Source: Chryseobacterium sp. StRB126 (GTDB lineage Bacteria; Bacteroidota; Bacteroidia; Flavobacteriales; Weeksellaceae). Taken from it: DNA of 64,000 bases. The notes under the pieces are model-generated. The model ran no database searches. It was not told the DNA's origin and saw only the letters and a list, made by a program, of their open reading frames with translations. Both the position numbers and the translations under genes were made by a program. Below are positions 44,596 to 52,887 of this stretch, one piece after another (the first letter of the stretch is position 1; every line of letters starts with the position of its first letter). The stretch is from NCBI RefSeq assembly GCF_000829375.1, contig NZ_AP014624.1, positions 4,712,001 through 4,776,000 of the forward strand, written 5' to 3'.

Positions 44596-45177
44596 TTAAA
44601 TTTTCTTCACCATTTTTTTACGAACTCTGCTTAGAGACTCAGGAGTTACTCCCAAATAAGCTGCAACCTGAATATTGGTAAGACGATGAGCAATTTGAGG
44701 ATACTTCTTTAAGAATTCAATATAACGTTCTTCCGAAGATTTGCTTAAATTATCAATAATTCTACGTTGCAACGCAATAATTGAGCTCTGAAATTTGAGT
44801 CTCATTAGTCTTTCCACTTCCGGCATTTCCAGGCACAATTGTTCTTTATCTTTTTTTGAAATCAAAAGAATTTCACTGTCTTCGAGTGCCTGAATGGTAA
44901 GTTGGGAAGGAATTCTGTTGATAAAGCTGTCTATATCGGAGATCCACCAGTTTTCAATGGCAAAATAGAGAATTTGTTCAGCCGCATTTTTATCCGTATG
45001 AAAAACCTTAAAGCAGCCACTCACCACAAATCCTTCGAAATCACAGATACTTCCTTTCACTAATAAAAATTCTTTCTTCTTTATTTTTCGATGGATAAAA
45101 GCACTACAGTATCTTTCCAGCTTTTCATCTGAAATATCAACATACTCCCTGATATGTTTTTGTAAAGACTCGGTCAT
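44596..45177 (-). CDS. Crp/Fnr-family transcriptional regulator
   Basis: A 193-residue protein with an N-terminal cyclic-nucleotide-binding-like beta-roll (about 20-115, KKEFLLVKGSICDFEGFVVS) and a C-terminal winged HTH (about 145-190, IAHRLTNIQVAAYLGVTPES then LSRVRKK). The beta-roll lacks the canonical cAMP-binding RE/TS pattern, and there is no Cys cluster, so it is neither a classical Crp nor an Fnr oxygen sensor. Such regulators are common in Bacteroidetes and mostly uncharacterised. It lies downstream of ribB but is separated by a terminator. Confidence 0.92.
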   Translation of the reverse strand: MTESLQKHIREYVDISDEKLERYCSAFIHRKIKKKEFLLVKGSICDFEGFVVSGCFKVFHTDKNAAEQILYFAIENWWISDIDSFINRIPSQLTIQALEDSEILLISKKDKEQLCLEMPEVERLMRLKFQSSIIALQRRIIDNLSKSSEERYIEFLKKYPQIAHRLTNIQVAAYLGVTPESLSRVRKKMVKKI

Positions 45178-45186
45178 GGCTTAAAA

Positions 45187-45222
45187 ATAAAAAAAGGTTT
45201 AGAAAAATCCTAAACCTTTTAT
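45187..45222 (-). terminator. Terminator of ribB
   Basis: On the minus strand AGGTTTAGGA... pairs as AGGTTTAG / CTAAACCT and is followed by seven T. Confidence 0.85.
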
Positions 45223-45279
45223 TTCATTTTATAAACAATCATTCAAAGTAAAAAAAAATTCACTTTAAACCATTCACTA

Positions 45280-46401
45280 TTATAATTGTACCAGCTCAGT
45301 AACTTCTACATCATATCCTCCAACCTGAGGTTTGATATTAGGGTTTTGAGTGATGACTTTAAATTTATTGATTCCTAAATTTTTTAAGATCTGCGTTCCA
45401 ATACCATAATCTCTGTAGTTGTACGCTAAAGTAGGATGCTGCTCCTGGCCGTCCTGATAGTTCAGGAACTGCTGAAGTTTTCTTAATGTATTTTCAGAAT
45501 TGGAAACGTTGTTGATGAAGATAATCGCTCCTTTTCCGGCTTCGTTCACCATATTAGTTACTTTTTCCAATAAAGGTTTTTCACCATTGTTTAATCTTGT
45601 TAATACATCAAAATAAGAATCAGAAGACTGTACTCTTACCAAAACCGGCTCATCTACTGTCCATGCTCCTTTTGTCAATGCAAAATGGATCTGATCGTTA
45701 GAAGTCTCTCTGAATGCATAAAAGTCAAACTCTCCATAATGTGTTTTCACTTTTTTTTCTTCCAATCTTTCTACAAGATTTCCTTTTTTAAGCTGATAGT
45801 GGATCAAATCTTCAATAGAAACAATCTTCATATCGTGCTTTTGAGCAAATGCATGAAGTTCAGGTAAACGGGACATAGTTCCGTCTTCGTTCATGATTTC
45901 ACAGATAACACCTCCTTCTTTCAATCCTGCTAAGTGCGTAAGATCAATGGCAGCCTCAGTATGTCCTGCTCTTTTCAATACTCCACCTTTTCTAGCACGA
46001 AGCGGGAAAATATGTCCTGGTCTCATGAAATCCGTAGGCTTGGATTTTTCATCCATTAAAGCTAAAATTGTTTTAGCTCTGTCTCCTGCAGAAATCCCTG
46101 TAGAAGTTCCGTTTCCTAAAAGGTCAACAGATACGGTAAAAGCAGTTTCTTTAGGATCGCTGCTTCTGCTTACCATTACTTCAAGGCCTAGTTCATCACA
46201 TCTTTTTTCAGGAAGCGGCATACAGATAAGCCCTCTTCCGTGAAGCGCCATGAAGTTGATAATTTCTGGTGTTGTTAATTCTGCTGCACAAAGAAAATCT
46301 CCTTCATTCTCTCTGTCTTCATCATCTACTACTATGATTATTTTCCCATTTCTAAGGTCTTCAATGGCCTCCGGAATAGTATTTAATTTAATATCAGACA
46401 T
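45280..46401 (-). CDS. ribB: 3,4-dihydroxy-2-butanone 4-phosphate synthase with degenerate GCHII-like domain
   Basis: A 373-residue protein of riboflavin synthesis. The N-terminal half (1-205) is a complete DHBP synthase: VVDDEDRENEGDFLCAAE near 25-42, HGRGLICMPLPEKRC, and RAGHTEAAIDLTHLAGL near 144-160. The C-terminal half (about 215-373) aligns in position with GTP cyclohydrolase II, but the zinc and catalytic signature (CLTGD...RCDCG) is absent; the region reads RVQSSDSYFDVLTRLNNGEK. So only the RibB reaction is expected here, with GCHII supplied by another gene. No FMN riboswitch is seen; the leader is about 15 bases. Confidence 0.92.
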   Translation of the reverse strand: MSDIKLNTIPEAIEDLRNGKIIIVVDDEDRENEGDFLCAAELTTPEIINFMALHGRGLICMPLPEKRCDELGLEVMVSRSSDPKETAFTVSVDLLGNGTSTGISAGDRAKTILALMDEKSKPTDFMRPGHIFPLRARKGGVLKRAGHTEAAIDLTHLAGLKEGGVICEIMNEDGTMSRLPELHAFAQKHDMKIVSIEDLIHYQLKKGNLVERLEEKKVKTHYGEFDFYAFRETSNDQIHFALTKGAWTVDEPVLVRVQSSDSYFDVLTRLNNGEKPLLEKVTNMVNEAGKGAIIFINNVSNSENTLRKLQQFLNYQDGQEQHPTLAYNYRDYGIGTQILKNLGINKFKVITQNPNIKPQVGGYDVEVTELVQL

Positions 46402-46421
46402 TTTTACTTTTTATTTGTGTG

Positions 46422-46453
46422 CAAAGATACTCATAAAAATAAGCATCTGCCAA
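46422..46453 (-). promoter_or_regulatory. Promoter of ribB
   Basis: Minus strand TTG (46451-46453), 21 bases, TATCTTTG (46422-46429), 20 bases before the ATG. Confidence 0.62.
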
Positions 46454-46470
46454 TTTATATCAGTGGTTTA

Positions 46471-47475
46471 TTACGCTTTGGATAAGGAGTTCACCGCTTC
46501 TCTGATAATCTCATAAGATCTTAATCTTTTCTGATGATCATAAATATGAGAGTTAATCATTAGTTCATCTACGTTGAACCTTTCCTGAAAGTCTTTAATC
46601 TTCTCCTGAATTTCTGCCTGATCTCCTATAAATGTATATCTCAGCTTCTGTAAAACCATAGATTTCTCCATAGGTGACCAGATTTCATCCATATCATCTA
46701 CCGGTGGGGCAAAGGGCTTTCTGTCGTTTCTTATAATATTGATGAATGCCTGAAATAAAGTAGTAGAAATTCTATGGGCTTCTTCGGATGTTTCTGCTGC
46801 TACTCCATTTACGCAAGCAATAATATAAGGCTTATCCGAATATGCTGAAGGTTGAAAATGTTCTCTGTAAATTTTAAAAGCCATTTCCATCTGTTCCGGT
46901 GCAAAATGTCCGGCAAAAGCATATGGCAATCCAAGTTCGGCAGCCAGCCATGCGCTATCTGTACTCGATCCTAAAATATAAAGCGGAATATCCAAACCTT
47001 CTCCAGGAATAGCACGAACCATTGCATCAGCATTTTCCTTGGAAAAATATCTCTGAAGTTCCAGAATCTGTCTTGGAAACTGCTCATTGATAATCGCCGG
47101 ATTTCTTCCCAAAGCCTGAGCCGTTAAGCCATCTGTTCCGGGAGCTCTGCCCAATCCAAGGTCTATTCTTCCCGGGAAAAGAGACTCCAAGGTTCCGAAT
47201 TGTTCTGCAATAATTAGAGAACTATGGTTAGGAAGCATAATCCCTCCTGAGCCTACTCTGATCTTTTTTGTTCCGTTGGCTATGAAACCAATTAAAACAG
47301 CGGTTGCAGAACTGGCAATGCTTTCCATATTGTGGTGTTCAGCCAGCCAGAATCTTTTATAATTTAAACCTTCTGCGTGATTGGCTAAAGACAAACTGTC
47401 CTGAAAAGTATCATGAATGCTTTTCCCTTGCTTTACTGGTGCAAGGTCTAAAACAGAAATTTCAAAATTTTTCAT
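46471..47475 (-). CDS. LLM-class flavin-dependent oxidoreductase
   Basis: A 334-residue luciferase-like TIM-barrel monooxygenase. The sequence begins [20 protein letters not shown] and has [20 protein letters not shown] near 40-59, [20 protein letters not shown] near 73-92 and [14 protein letters not shown] near 101-114, characteristic of the MsnO8/YhbW group. Members use reduced FMN to oxidise small organic substrates; the substrate here is unknown. No flavin reductase gene is adjacent. It lies upstream of ribB on the same strand, but the ribB promoter separates them. Confidence 0.92.
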   Translation of the reverse strand: MKNFEISVLDLAPVKQGKSIHDTFQDSLSLANHAEGLNYKRFWLAEHHNMESIASSATAVLIGFIANGTKKIRVGSGGIMLPNHSSLIIAEQFGTLESLFPGRIDLGLGRAPGTDGLTAQALGRNPAIINEQFPRQILELQRYFSKENADAMVRAIPGEGLDIPLYILGSSTDSAWLAAELGLPYAFAGHFAPEQMEMAFKIYREHFQPSAYSDKPYIIACVNGVAAETSEEAHRISTTLFQAFINIIRNDRKPFAPPVDDMDEIWSPMEKSMVLQKLRYTFIGDQAEIQEKIKDFQERFNVDELMINSHIYDHQKRLRSYEIIREAVNSLSKA

Positions 47476-47901
47476 ATTGAGATGTTATTTTTTAAAGGTG
47501 ATATAAAATCTCCTTTTTCTAAATCGAATTAAAACCATACAAATTTAAAACATCTGAACTGCATTAGTTACTTTTTGTAATTAATAGGATCTATTGGTGA
47601 GTTCAGAGAAAAACTATTGGAATTGAATTGATATTCCATTACTTTGATTACTATTAAATAAAAAATATATCTATAATTCCGGAACAGATACAGGACCTTT
47701 TAATATCAATTCTGTGATGATGTATTGGCCAAACTCTTATTCCAAAAATGGCCAGCCAACTATAAAGCGAGCAGACAATACCAATTTCACTTATAACAGA
47801 ACTGGATTTACTACAGGAGACATCAACACCATCAATGCGATGTATCCTTAGAGTTTTCATCTCAAAGTCCTGGTAATGTATATAAAAAAGAAAAGAATTC
47901 C
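47476..47901. other. Region with decayed protease remnant, no intact gene
   Basis: Apart from the astacin remnant (47663-47851) no coding sequence is supported; 47476-47660 is AT-rich with no recognisable motif or promoter. Confidence 0.55.
47663..47851 (+). pseudogene. C-terminal remnant of an astacin (M12A) metalloprotease
   Basis: The plus-strand frame ending at TAG 47849-47851 reads YNSGTDTGPFNINSVMMYWP, NSYSKNGQPTIKRADNTNFT and GFTTGDINTINAMYP. SVMMYWPNSYSKNGQPTI contains the Met-turn region of astacins (SxMHY in the family), and GDINTINAMYP is the usual domain end. There is no start codon, no HExxH motif and no upstream domain; the frame closes at TGA 47645. It is the last 60 residues of a flavastacin-like secreted protease left after deletion. 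Confidence 0.75.
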
Positions 47902-47922
47902 CTAGGAATTCTTTTCTTTTTT
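47884..47922. terminator. Bidirectional terminator overlapping the helicase stop codon
   Basis: AAAAAAGAAAAGAATTCC and its exact complement form an 18-bp stem with the three-base loop CTA, which is itself the helicase stop codon (TAG on the minus strand). Confidence 0.88.
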
Positions 47923-50028
47923 ATAGTTATAATGGTTGATCAGGATTCTGATTTCATTAAATTCAAAATGATTGGGTAAAGCATTCTTCCACTCTGTTAA
48001 GGTCTCATGTGGTTTTTTATAAAACTCATCTTCAAATGCTTTGATTTTATCTGAAGTAATCACTCTTGAAATATCCAGCAATCCCTGTTCTGCAAACTTG
48101 GCAAGGTGGCCAATGACAGTTTCTTTTACCAGTCCTCTTTCCAATGCAATTTCACCAATGGTTTTTCCCTGCTCAAAAAGTTGAAAGGTCAGAACCTGTG
48201 AAGGAACTTTAGCAATCCTCATGCTAACCTCTTTGTCATTTTTTTCATCCAGAAGTCTTGTTTCAAGTAGGTGAATATCCTTTAAACTATTTAGATACTC
48301 TTCAATATCTTCCAGCCAGCTTTTTACTTCTTCATTGTATTGCTTCAGCCCTTTCGCTCCTTTAATTTCAGCATAGAATTCTTTCAACGGATCAAAAATT
48401 TTATTTCTGGTTTCGGTAAAGAAGAAATTAACCGCTCCTTTTGATTTACTTTCAATTTCAGACCATTGTTCTTTCTGTTCAATGAAGTTATTTACCTTTT
48501 GAAAGATAATACGTTCCAGCTTTTCAAAGATTTTCCCAAGATTGGTGGCTTCATGTTTCAACTGGAGATAAAGCTGATTGGCTTTAGCACGGTCTATATT
48601 TTTAGTCACAGCAGACAGTTTATTCCACTCCTCTACTTCATTTAAAAACCATATACAATCAACTGTACGAAGTACTTTTCTGATACTGTAATCATATTTT
48701 TCCTGATTCAGAATGGCTTCCACATGGTCATTGGCAACCGTATTACTATGGAAATGCAGAATTCGGTTGTCTTTAAAAATAACTTCAGGGGTAATTTTTG
48801 ATTTTAAAACAATTCCTTCTAACGTTCTACAACGTGATAAAGCTACATATACCTGGCCAGCCGTAAAACTTTTCCCCGCATCAATAATCACTTTATCAAA
48901 AGTAAGGCCCTGACTTTTATGAATCGTAACAGCCCAGGCTAACTTGATCGGAAACTGCTCAAAGCTTCCCAGTACTTCTTCTTTAATTGTTTTATCCGTA
49001 TCCAGAAAATATTTTTTCTGCTCCCAGGTTTCTTTTTTTACGGTAATCTCTCTTTCACTTTCATCCAGAACTACACGGATTTCATCTTCATCCAATCCGA
49101 TAATCTCTCCAAGTTTTCCATTGAAGTATTTCTTCTCTCCCGAAATATCATTTCTGATAAACATGATCTGAGCCCCTATTTTCAGCTCTAAAAACTGGTC
49201 ATTAGGAAATTGATTTTCTTTAAAATCCCCAACTAATTTTGCCTCGTAGGTTTTGGGATCAACTTTTATCTCCTTCAGTTTTTCCTGATTGATCTCATCC
49301 GCCATCTTATTGTGAGAACACAGGTAAACGTAAGATTCTTTCCCCATATCAAAATCCGGATCGTATCTTTTGTTCAGGTGGTCAAAATCTATATTTGCTA
49401 CATCACCATCACGGATTGCATTCAATATTTCCAGAAATTCTTCATCAGATTGTCTGTAAACCTTTGTAAGCTCAATCGTCACAATCGGAATATCTTTAAT
49501 CGCATGACTGTCGAAAAAGAAAGGAGAATCATAATACATTTTCAGAATATGTTCATCTCTTACCACTGGTGGCAGCTGGAATAAATCCCCAATAAACAGC
49601 ATCTGAACACCTCCAAATCGTTGATTATTTCTTCTGATAAACCTTAAAGAAAAGTCCATCATGTCCAGAACATCCGCCCTTAACATGGAAACCTCATCGA
49701 TAATAATGATCTCAACCTCTCTTAAAAGCTTGAGTTTATCTTTACGGTATTTGAAATGCGGCATCAGATCGGCAATATTATTCGCCAAACTGGTATCTAT
49801 CCTTTCCGTTGTAGGCAGAAAAGTTCGCAAGGGTAATCCAAACATAGAGTGGATGGTTACCCCACCCGCATTAATTGCTGCGATCCCGGTGGGAGCAATA
49901 ACAATATGCTTTTTCTTTGTTCGTCTTACAAAATCATTAAGAAACGTTGTTTTTCCCGTTCCGGCTTTCCCAGTCAGAAAAACACTTCTATTGGTGTACT
50001 CTATTAAGTCAAAAAAATGATTGTTCAT
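47902..50028 (-). CDS. PIF1-like superfamily 1 helicase with C-terminal HTH
   Basis: A 708-residue helicase. The start is MNNHFFDLIEYTNRSVFLTG; a frame extending to 50211 has no homology and crosses the promoter. Walker A is TGKAGTGKTTF near 19-29, then VIAPTGIAAINAGGVTIHSM near 46-65, IIIDEVSMLRADVLDMMD near 107-124 and the late motif WAVTIHKSQGLTFDKVIIDA with VYVALSRCRTLEGI (UvrD-C2-like). A C-terminal segment (LFEQGKTIGEIALERGLVKE, TVIGHLAKFAEQGLLDISRV) is a helix-turn-helix domain of the RQC/HTH_40 kind. Role: probably replication or repair, as for PIF1/Dda relatives. Confidence 0.9.
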   Translation of the reverse strand: MNNHFFDLIEYTNRSVFLTGKAGTGKTTFLNDFVRRTKKKHIVIAPTGIAAINAGGVTIHSMFGLPLRTFLPTTERIDTSLANNIADLMPHFKYRKDKLKLLREVEIIIIDEVSMLRADVLDMMDFSLRFIRRNNQRFGGVQMLFIGDLFQLPPVVRDEHILKMYYDSPFFFDSHAIKDIPIVTIELTKVYRQSDEEFLEILNAIRDGDVANIDFDHLNKRYDPDFDMGKESYVYLCSHNKMADEINQEKLKEIKVDPKTYEAKLVGDFKENQFPNDQFLELKIGAQIMFIRNDISGEKKYFNGKLGEIIGLDEDEIRVVLDESEREITVKKETWEQKKYFLDTDKTIKEEVLGSFEQFPIKLAWAVTIHKSQGLTFDKVIIDAGKSFTAGQVYVALSRCRTLEGIVLKSKITPEVIFKDNRILHFHSNTVANDHVEAILNQEKYDYSIRKVLRTVDCIWFLNEVEEWNKLSAVTKNIDRAKANQLYLQLKHEATNLGKIFEKLERIIFQKVNNFIEQKEQWSEIESKSKGAVNFFFTETRNKIFDPLKEFYAEIKGAKGLKQYNEEVKSWLEDIEEYLNSLKDIHLLETRLLDEKNDKEVSMRIAKVPSQVLTFQLFEQGKTIGEIALERGLVKETVIGHLAKFAEQGLLDISRVITSDKIKAFEDEFYKKPHETLTEWKNALPNHFEFNEIRILINHYNYKKEKNS

Positions 50029-50034
50029 CGTTGT

Positions 50035-50042
50035 CAAAAATA
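50035..50042 (-). promoter_or_regulatory. -7 promoter box of the helicase gene
   Basis: TATTTTTG on the minus strand, ending six bases before the ATG at 50028, again implying a near-leaderless mRNA. Confidence 0.5.
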
Positions 50043-50110
50043 CGGAAATGAATTTGATTTTCTTACCTTGGCATAAGTTTTGAAAATTCTTAAAAAGAAA
50101 AAAGTCTATT

Positions 50111-50563
50111 GTGAAAAAAATTTTCCTGCATATTCCGGTCATAGTATTATGTACTACACTAACCCTTGTTTCCTGTAATTCTACGAAGAACCTTGACACC
50201 AATCTTCCCATTGATATTGCCTACAGACCTGTTGATGAAGACAGCCAAAAATATGATCAGGCACAGCTGGATAAACTAAAAGCTTCCATTGAATCTGAAG
50301 CTAAAGGGGAAGAGTGTACGAATGGCAGTGACTGGACATTTGCTCCTATGGGAGTAAAATCCTGTGGCGGACCTCAGCAATACATCGCATATCCTAAAAA
50401 AATTGAGACTTCAATTCTTCCAAGAATTAATGAATATACGGATAGAGTAAGGGTTTTTAACGAAAAATATAATATCATGTCTGATTGCATGGTGATTACA
50501 CCTCCTGCCTATGTTAAATGCATCAAAGGAGAGGCAAGACTGATTACACCAGACTCAAAATAA
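50111..50563 (+). CDS. Putative lipoprotein of unknown function
   Basis: A 150-residue protein starting at GTG 50111 (MKKIFLHIPVIVLC if initiated with Met). The lipobox LTLVSC puts Cys22 at the start of the mature protein, followed by NSTKNLDTNLP. Four further Cys occur (ECTNGSDWTFAPMGVKSCGG, MSDCMVITPPAYVKC), probably forming two disulfides in the periplasm. GSDWTFAPMGVKSCGGPQQY looks like a conserved core, but I do not recognise a named family. Monocistronic, divergent from the helicase, with a terminator. Confidence 0.75.
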   Translation: MKKIFLHIPVIVLCTTLTLVSCNSTKNLDTNLPIDIAYRPVDEDSQKYDQAQLDKLKASIESEAKGEECTNGSDWTFAPMGVKSCGGPQQYIAYPKKIETSILPRINEYTDRVRVFNEKYNIMSDCMVITPPAYVKCIKGEARLITPDSK

Positions 50564-50613
50564 AAAAATAAAGCAAAGGTTCTATATCAAATCAATCCTA
50601 AGACTTGATATAC

Positions 50614-50646
50614 AAAGCTCCGTCGGAAGACAGAGCTTTTGTTTTT
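50614..50646 (+). terminator. Terminator after the lipoprotein gene
   Basis: AAAGCTC / GAGCTTTT stem-loop followed by a T-rich run. Confidence 0.75.
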
Positions 50647-50650
50647 ATAT

Positions 50651-50700
50651 ACTAGAGTTCAGACTTGAGATTTAAAGATTAGAGATAAGAGACACACTCT
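50651..50700. repeat. Low-complexity intergenic tract related to TCTAACTTC repeats
   Basis: AGAGTTCAGACTTGAGATTT AAAGATTAGAGATAAGAGAC is a purine-rich series of short imperfect repeats. A complementary-looking tract (TCTAACTTCTAAA, CAGCTTCTAACTTCTAATG) lies at 51359-51423. Confidence 0.4.
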
Positions 50701-50752
50701 TCAACTAAAAACTTTAAATGCATATACTGAAAACACGAGATACCCTTTCAAA

Positions 50753-51289
50753 CTACAATTCGTAATCTTTCACATTCTCCTTATACCAAGATGAATATTT
50801 CACATAATTATCTGCAATTCTGTTTACTTCACCTTCCAATAACTGAGCATTGATATCCTTAATCTTTTTAGCAGGAACTCCACCCCAGACTTCTCCGGAT
50901 TTAATATGTGTTCCCTGCGTGACTACGGAACCTGCTCCTACAATTGAATTTTCTTCAACCAGACAGTCATCCATCACGATAGCTCCCATTCCAATCAGTA
51001 CATTATCTTTGATGGTACATCCGTGAACAATGGCATTGTGGCCAATGGAAACATTATTTCCGATATTTAGTGGGTGTTTCTGATAAGTACAATGTAACAT
51101 CGCATTATCCTGAACGTTTACCTTATCTCCCATTTTAATATAATGAACATCACCTCGGATTACTGCATTATACCAAACGCTGCAATCTTTTCCCATAGTA
51201 ACATCTCCAATAATAGTAGCTGTTTCAGCTAAGAATGTGTTCTCTCCAATCTGTGGTATTTTCCCTAAAAGTTCTTTTACAAGTGCCAT
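50753..51289 (-). CDS. Gamma carbonic anhydrase family protein
   Basis: A 178-residue left-handed beta-helix protein with hexapeptide repeats from about residue 25 to 140 (ATIIGDVTMGKDCSVWYNAV, IRGDVHYIKMGDKVNVQDNA). Three metal-binding His residues are in place: HCTYQKHPLNIG near 66-77 and SIGHNAIVHGC near 81-91. This is the gamma-CA/YrdA/PaaY group; some members have carbonic anhydrase activity and others act as acetyltransferase-like proteins or have no known activity. Monocistronic and divergent from the Nfu gene. Confidence 0.92.
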   Translation of the reverse strand: MALVKELLGKIPQIGENTFLAETATIIGDVTMGKDCSVWYNAVIRGDVHYIKMGDKVNVQDNAMLHCTYQKHPLNIGNNVSIGHNAIVHGCTIKDNVLIGMGAIVMDDCLVEENSIVGAGSVVTQGTHIKSGEVWGGVPAKKIKDINAQLLEGEVNRIADNYVKYSSWYKENVKDYEL

Positions 51290-51358
51290 AGTTTTAATTT
51301 GAAAATTTGAAAATAAGCTTCTTTGAAAATCATTATTTCCTACATTCTGATTTTTAGC

Positions 51359-51423
51359 ATCTAACTTCTAAATTACAGTGATAGCAAAAATCTAACTCTC
51401 AATTTCCAGCTTCTAACTTCTAA
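51359..51423. repeat. TCTAACTTCTAA-type intergenic repeats
   Basis: ATCTAACTTCTAAATT, AATCTAACTCTCA and GCTTCTAACTTCTAATG are three imperfect copies of one short phrase just upstream of the Nfu promoter. Confidence 0.45.
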
Positions 51424-51427
51424 TGCG

Positions 51428-51435
51428 TATTTTTG
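51428..51435 (+). promoter_or_regulatory. -7 promoter box of the Nfu gene
   Basis: TATTTTTG, 21 bases before the chosen ATG and inside the longer open frame, which supports the shorter start. Confidence 0.6.
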
Positions 51436-51456
51436 TATCTCAAATTTAACGAAAAA

Positions 51457-52335
51457 ATGCGTACCGTACTTATAGAACCAACTGAAAACCCGAAAGTGAT
51501 GAAATTTGTTGCAGATTACAACTTGATTCCAGGGTCTTTGGAGTTGGATAGAACTTCAGATGTTTCAGAAATTCCTTTAGCACAGGAGCTTTTCAATTAT
51601 CCGTTTGTAGAAAGAATTTTCATTACTGCTAATTTTGTAGCTGTAGCAAAACAAGATACTATTGAATGGGAACATGTTGCTGAAAGCCTGAAAAATGTAA
51701 TTGAAGACGAATTACTGGCCAACCCAAGAATCTATCTTCAGAAGAAAAAAGAAATGTATCAGATTTATTCTGAAATGACTCCAAACCCTAATGTAATGAA
51801 GTTTGTTTCCAGCAAACTGCTTATGGAAGGATTTGTAGAAGTAAAATCAAAAGAAGCTGCAGAAGAAGTTCCTTTAGCAGCTGCTATCTTCAATGAGTTC
51901 GAGTTTGCAACAGAGGTTTTCATTTCTGATAATTTCGTGGCTGTTACAAAGAACCATTCTGTTGAATGGCATGAGGTAATGATTACCGTTCGTGCTCTTA
52001 TTGCAGATTATCTTCAAAATGGGGGTGAAATTTCTAAAATAGAACCTCAGAAGCACGAAAATCCTGTAGAAAAGATTATCAACAGAGATTATACTGACGA
52101 TGAGCAGAAAATTTCTGACATTCTAAATGAATATGTAGCTCCGGCTGTGGAAAATGATGGTGGGAAAATTTCTCTAATGGAATATGATGAATCCACCAAA
52201 ACAGCTAAAATGCTTTTACAGGGAGCTTGTTCAGGATGCCCAAGTTCTACGGCTACTTTGAAGAACGGAATTGAAAATATTTTAAAACAATTCGTTCCTG
52301 ATCTTGTAGAAAGAGTGGAAGCTGTAAACGGATAA
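51457..52335 (+). CDS. Nfu-type Fe-S scaffold protein with duplicated N-domain
   Basis: A 292-residue iron-sulfur carrier. The start is MRTVLIEPTENPKVMKFVAD; an upstream in-frame start at 51433 overlaps the promoter. Two tandem Nfu N-domains are obvious: ENPKVMKFVADYNLIPGSLE near 8 and TPNPNVMKFVSSKLLMEGFV near 108, each followed by PLAQELFNYPFVERIFITAN or PLAAAIFNEFEFATEVFISD. The C-terminal NifU domain (about 210-290) has the cluster-binding CxxC in LQGACSGCPSSTATLKNGIE. It probably delivers clusters to target proteins. An FMN reductase gene and hemH follow closely. Confidence 0.93.
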   Translation: MRTVLIEPTENPKVMKFVADYNLIPGSLELDRTSDVSEIPLAQELFNYPFVERIFITANFVAVAKQDTIEWEHVAESLKNVIEDELLANPRIYLQKKKEMYQIYSEMTPNPNVMKFVSSKLLMEGFVEVKSKEAAEEVPLAAAIFNEFEFATEVFISDNFVAVTKNHSVEWHEVMITVRALIADYLQNGGEISKIEPQKHENPVEKIINRDYTDDEQKISDILNEYVAPAVENDGGKISLMEYDESTKTAKMLLQGACSGCPSSTATLKNGIENILKQFVPDLVERVEAVNG

Positions 52336-52345
52336 TTAATATTTC

Positions 52346-52882
52346 ATGACCACCACAAAAAAAATACTCATCATTATTGGAAGTGCTACTAAGAATTCCA
52401 GTAATCAGAAACTAATGGAGCTGATATTGGAAAAAAATCCCAACATTCATTTCCAGATGTATGATGATCTTTCGGTTCTTCCTCATTTTGACACTTCATT
52501 AACTGATGTTGACACTCCTGAGGAGATTGTAAAGATCAGAGAATATATTAATAATTCGGCAGGAGTTATTATTTCTACTCCGGAATATATTTTTAGTATT
52601 CCGAGCAGATTAAAAAATTTGTTGGAATGGTGTGTGTCTACGAACGTCTTTCTGGACAAACCGGTTGCATTCATTACAGGATCTGCCAGTGGAGAGAAAG
52701 GTCATGAAGAATTATTATTGATTTTAAAAACCCTTGGCGCCGTCATTGATGATAAACATCAGCTTTTAATCAAGGCAATAAAGGGTAAGTTTGAGTCTGA
52801 TGGCTCAGTTGAAAATAATACCTTTGCTAACGTATTAGAATTGGTAACGGATTTTGAACAATCTGTTTCATCATTAAAATAA
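52346..52882 (+). CDS. NAD(P)H-dependent FMN reductase family protein
   Basis: A 178-residue flavodoxin-fold enzyme. The FMN phosphate loop is IIGSATKNSSNQKLMELI near 10-27 and the second signature is VIISTPEYIFSIPSRLKNLL near 74-93, followed by AFITGSASGEKG near 108-119. Members reduce FMN or quinones with NAD(P)H. It sits 10 bases after the Nfu gene and five bases before hemH, so the three probably form an operon; supplying electrons or flavin in Fe-S or haem metabolism would fit, as inference. Confidence 0.9.
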   Translation: MTTTKKILIIIGSATKNSSNQKLMELILEKNPNIHFQMYDDLSVLPHFDTSLTDVDTPEEIVKIREYINNSAGVIISTPEYIFSIPSRLKNLLEWCVSTNVFLDKPVAFITGSASGEKGHEELLLILKTLGAVIDDKHQLLIKAIKGKFESDGSVENNTFANVLELVTDFEQSVSSLK

Positions 52883-52887
52883 AAAAA

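Noticed and set aside
46402..46470. Possible FMN riboswitch before ribB
   Set aside because: The promoter box is only 20 bases from the ATG, leaving no room for an aptamer.
47654..47860. 68-residue minus-strand frame
   Set aside because: It is the antisense of the astacin remnant, which has the convincing protease signature on the plus strand.
50028..50211. Longer N-terminus for the helicase gene
   Set aside because: The extra 61 residues have no helicase character, and the TATTTTTG promoter box lies within them.
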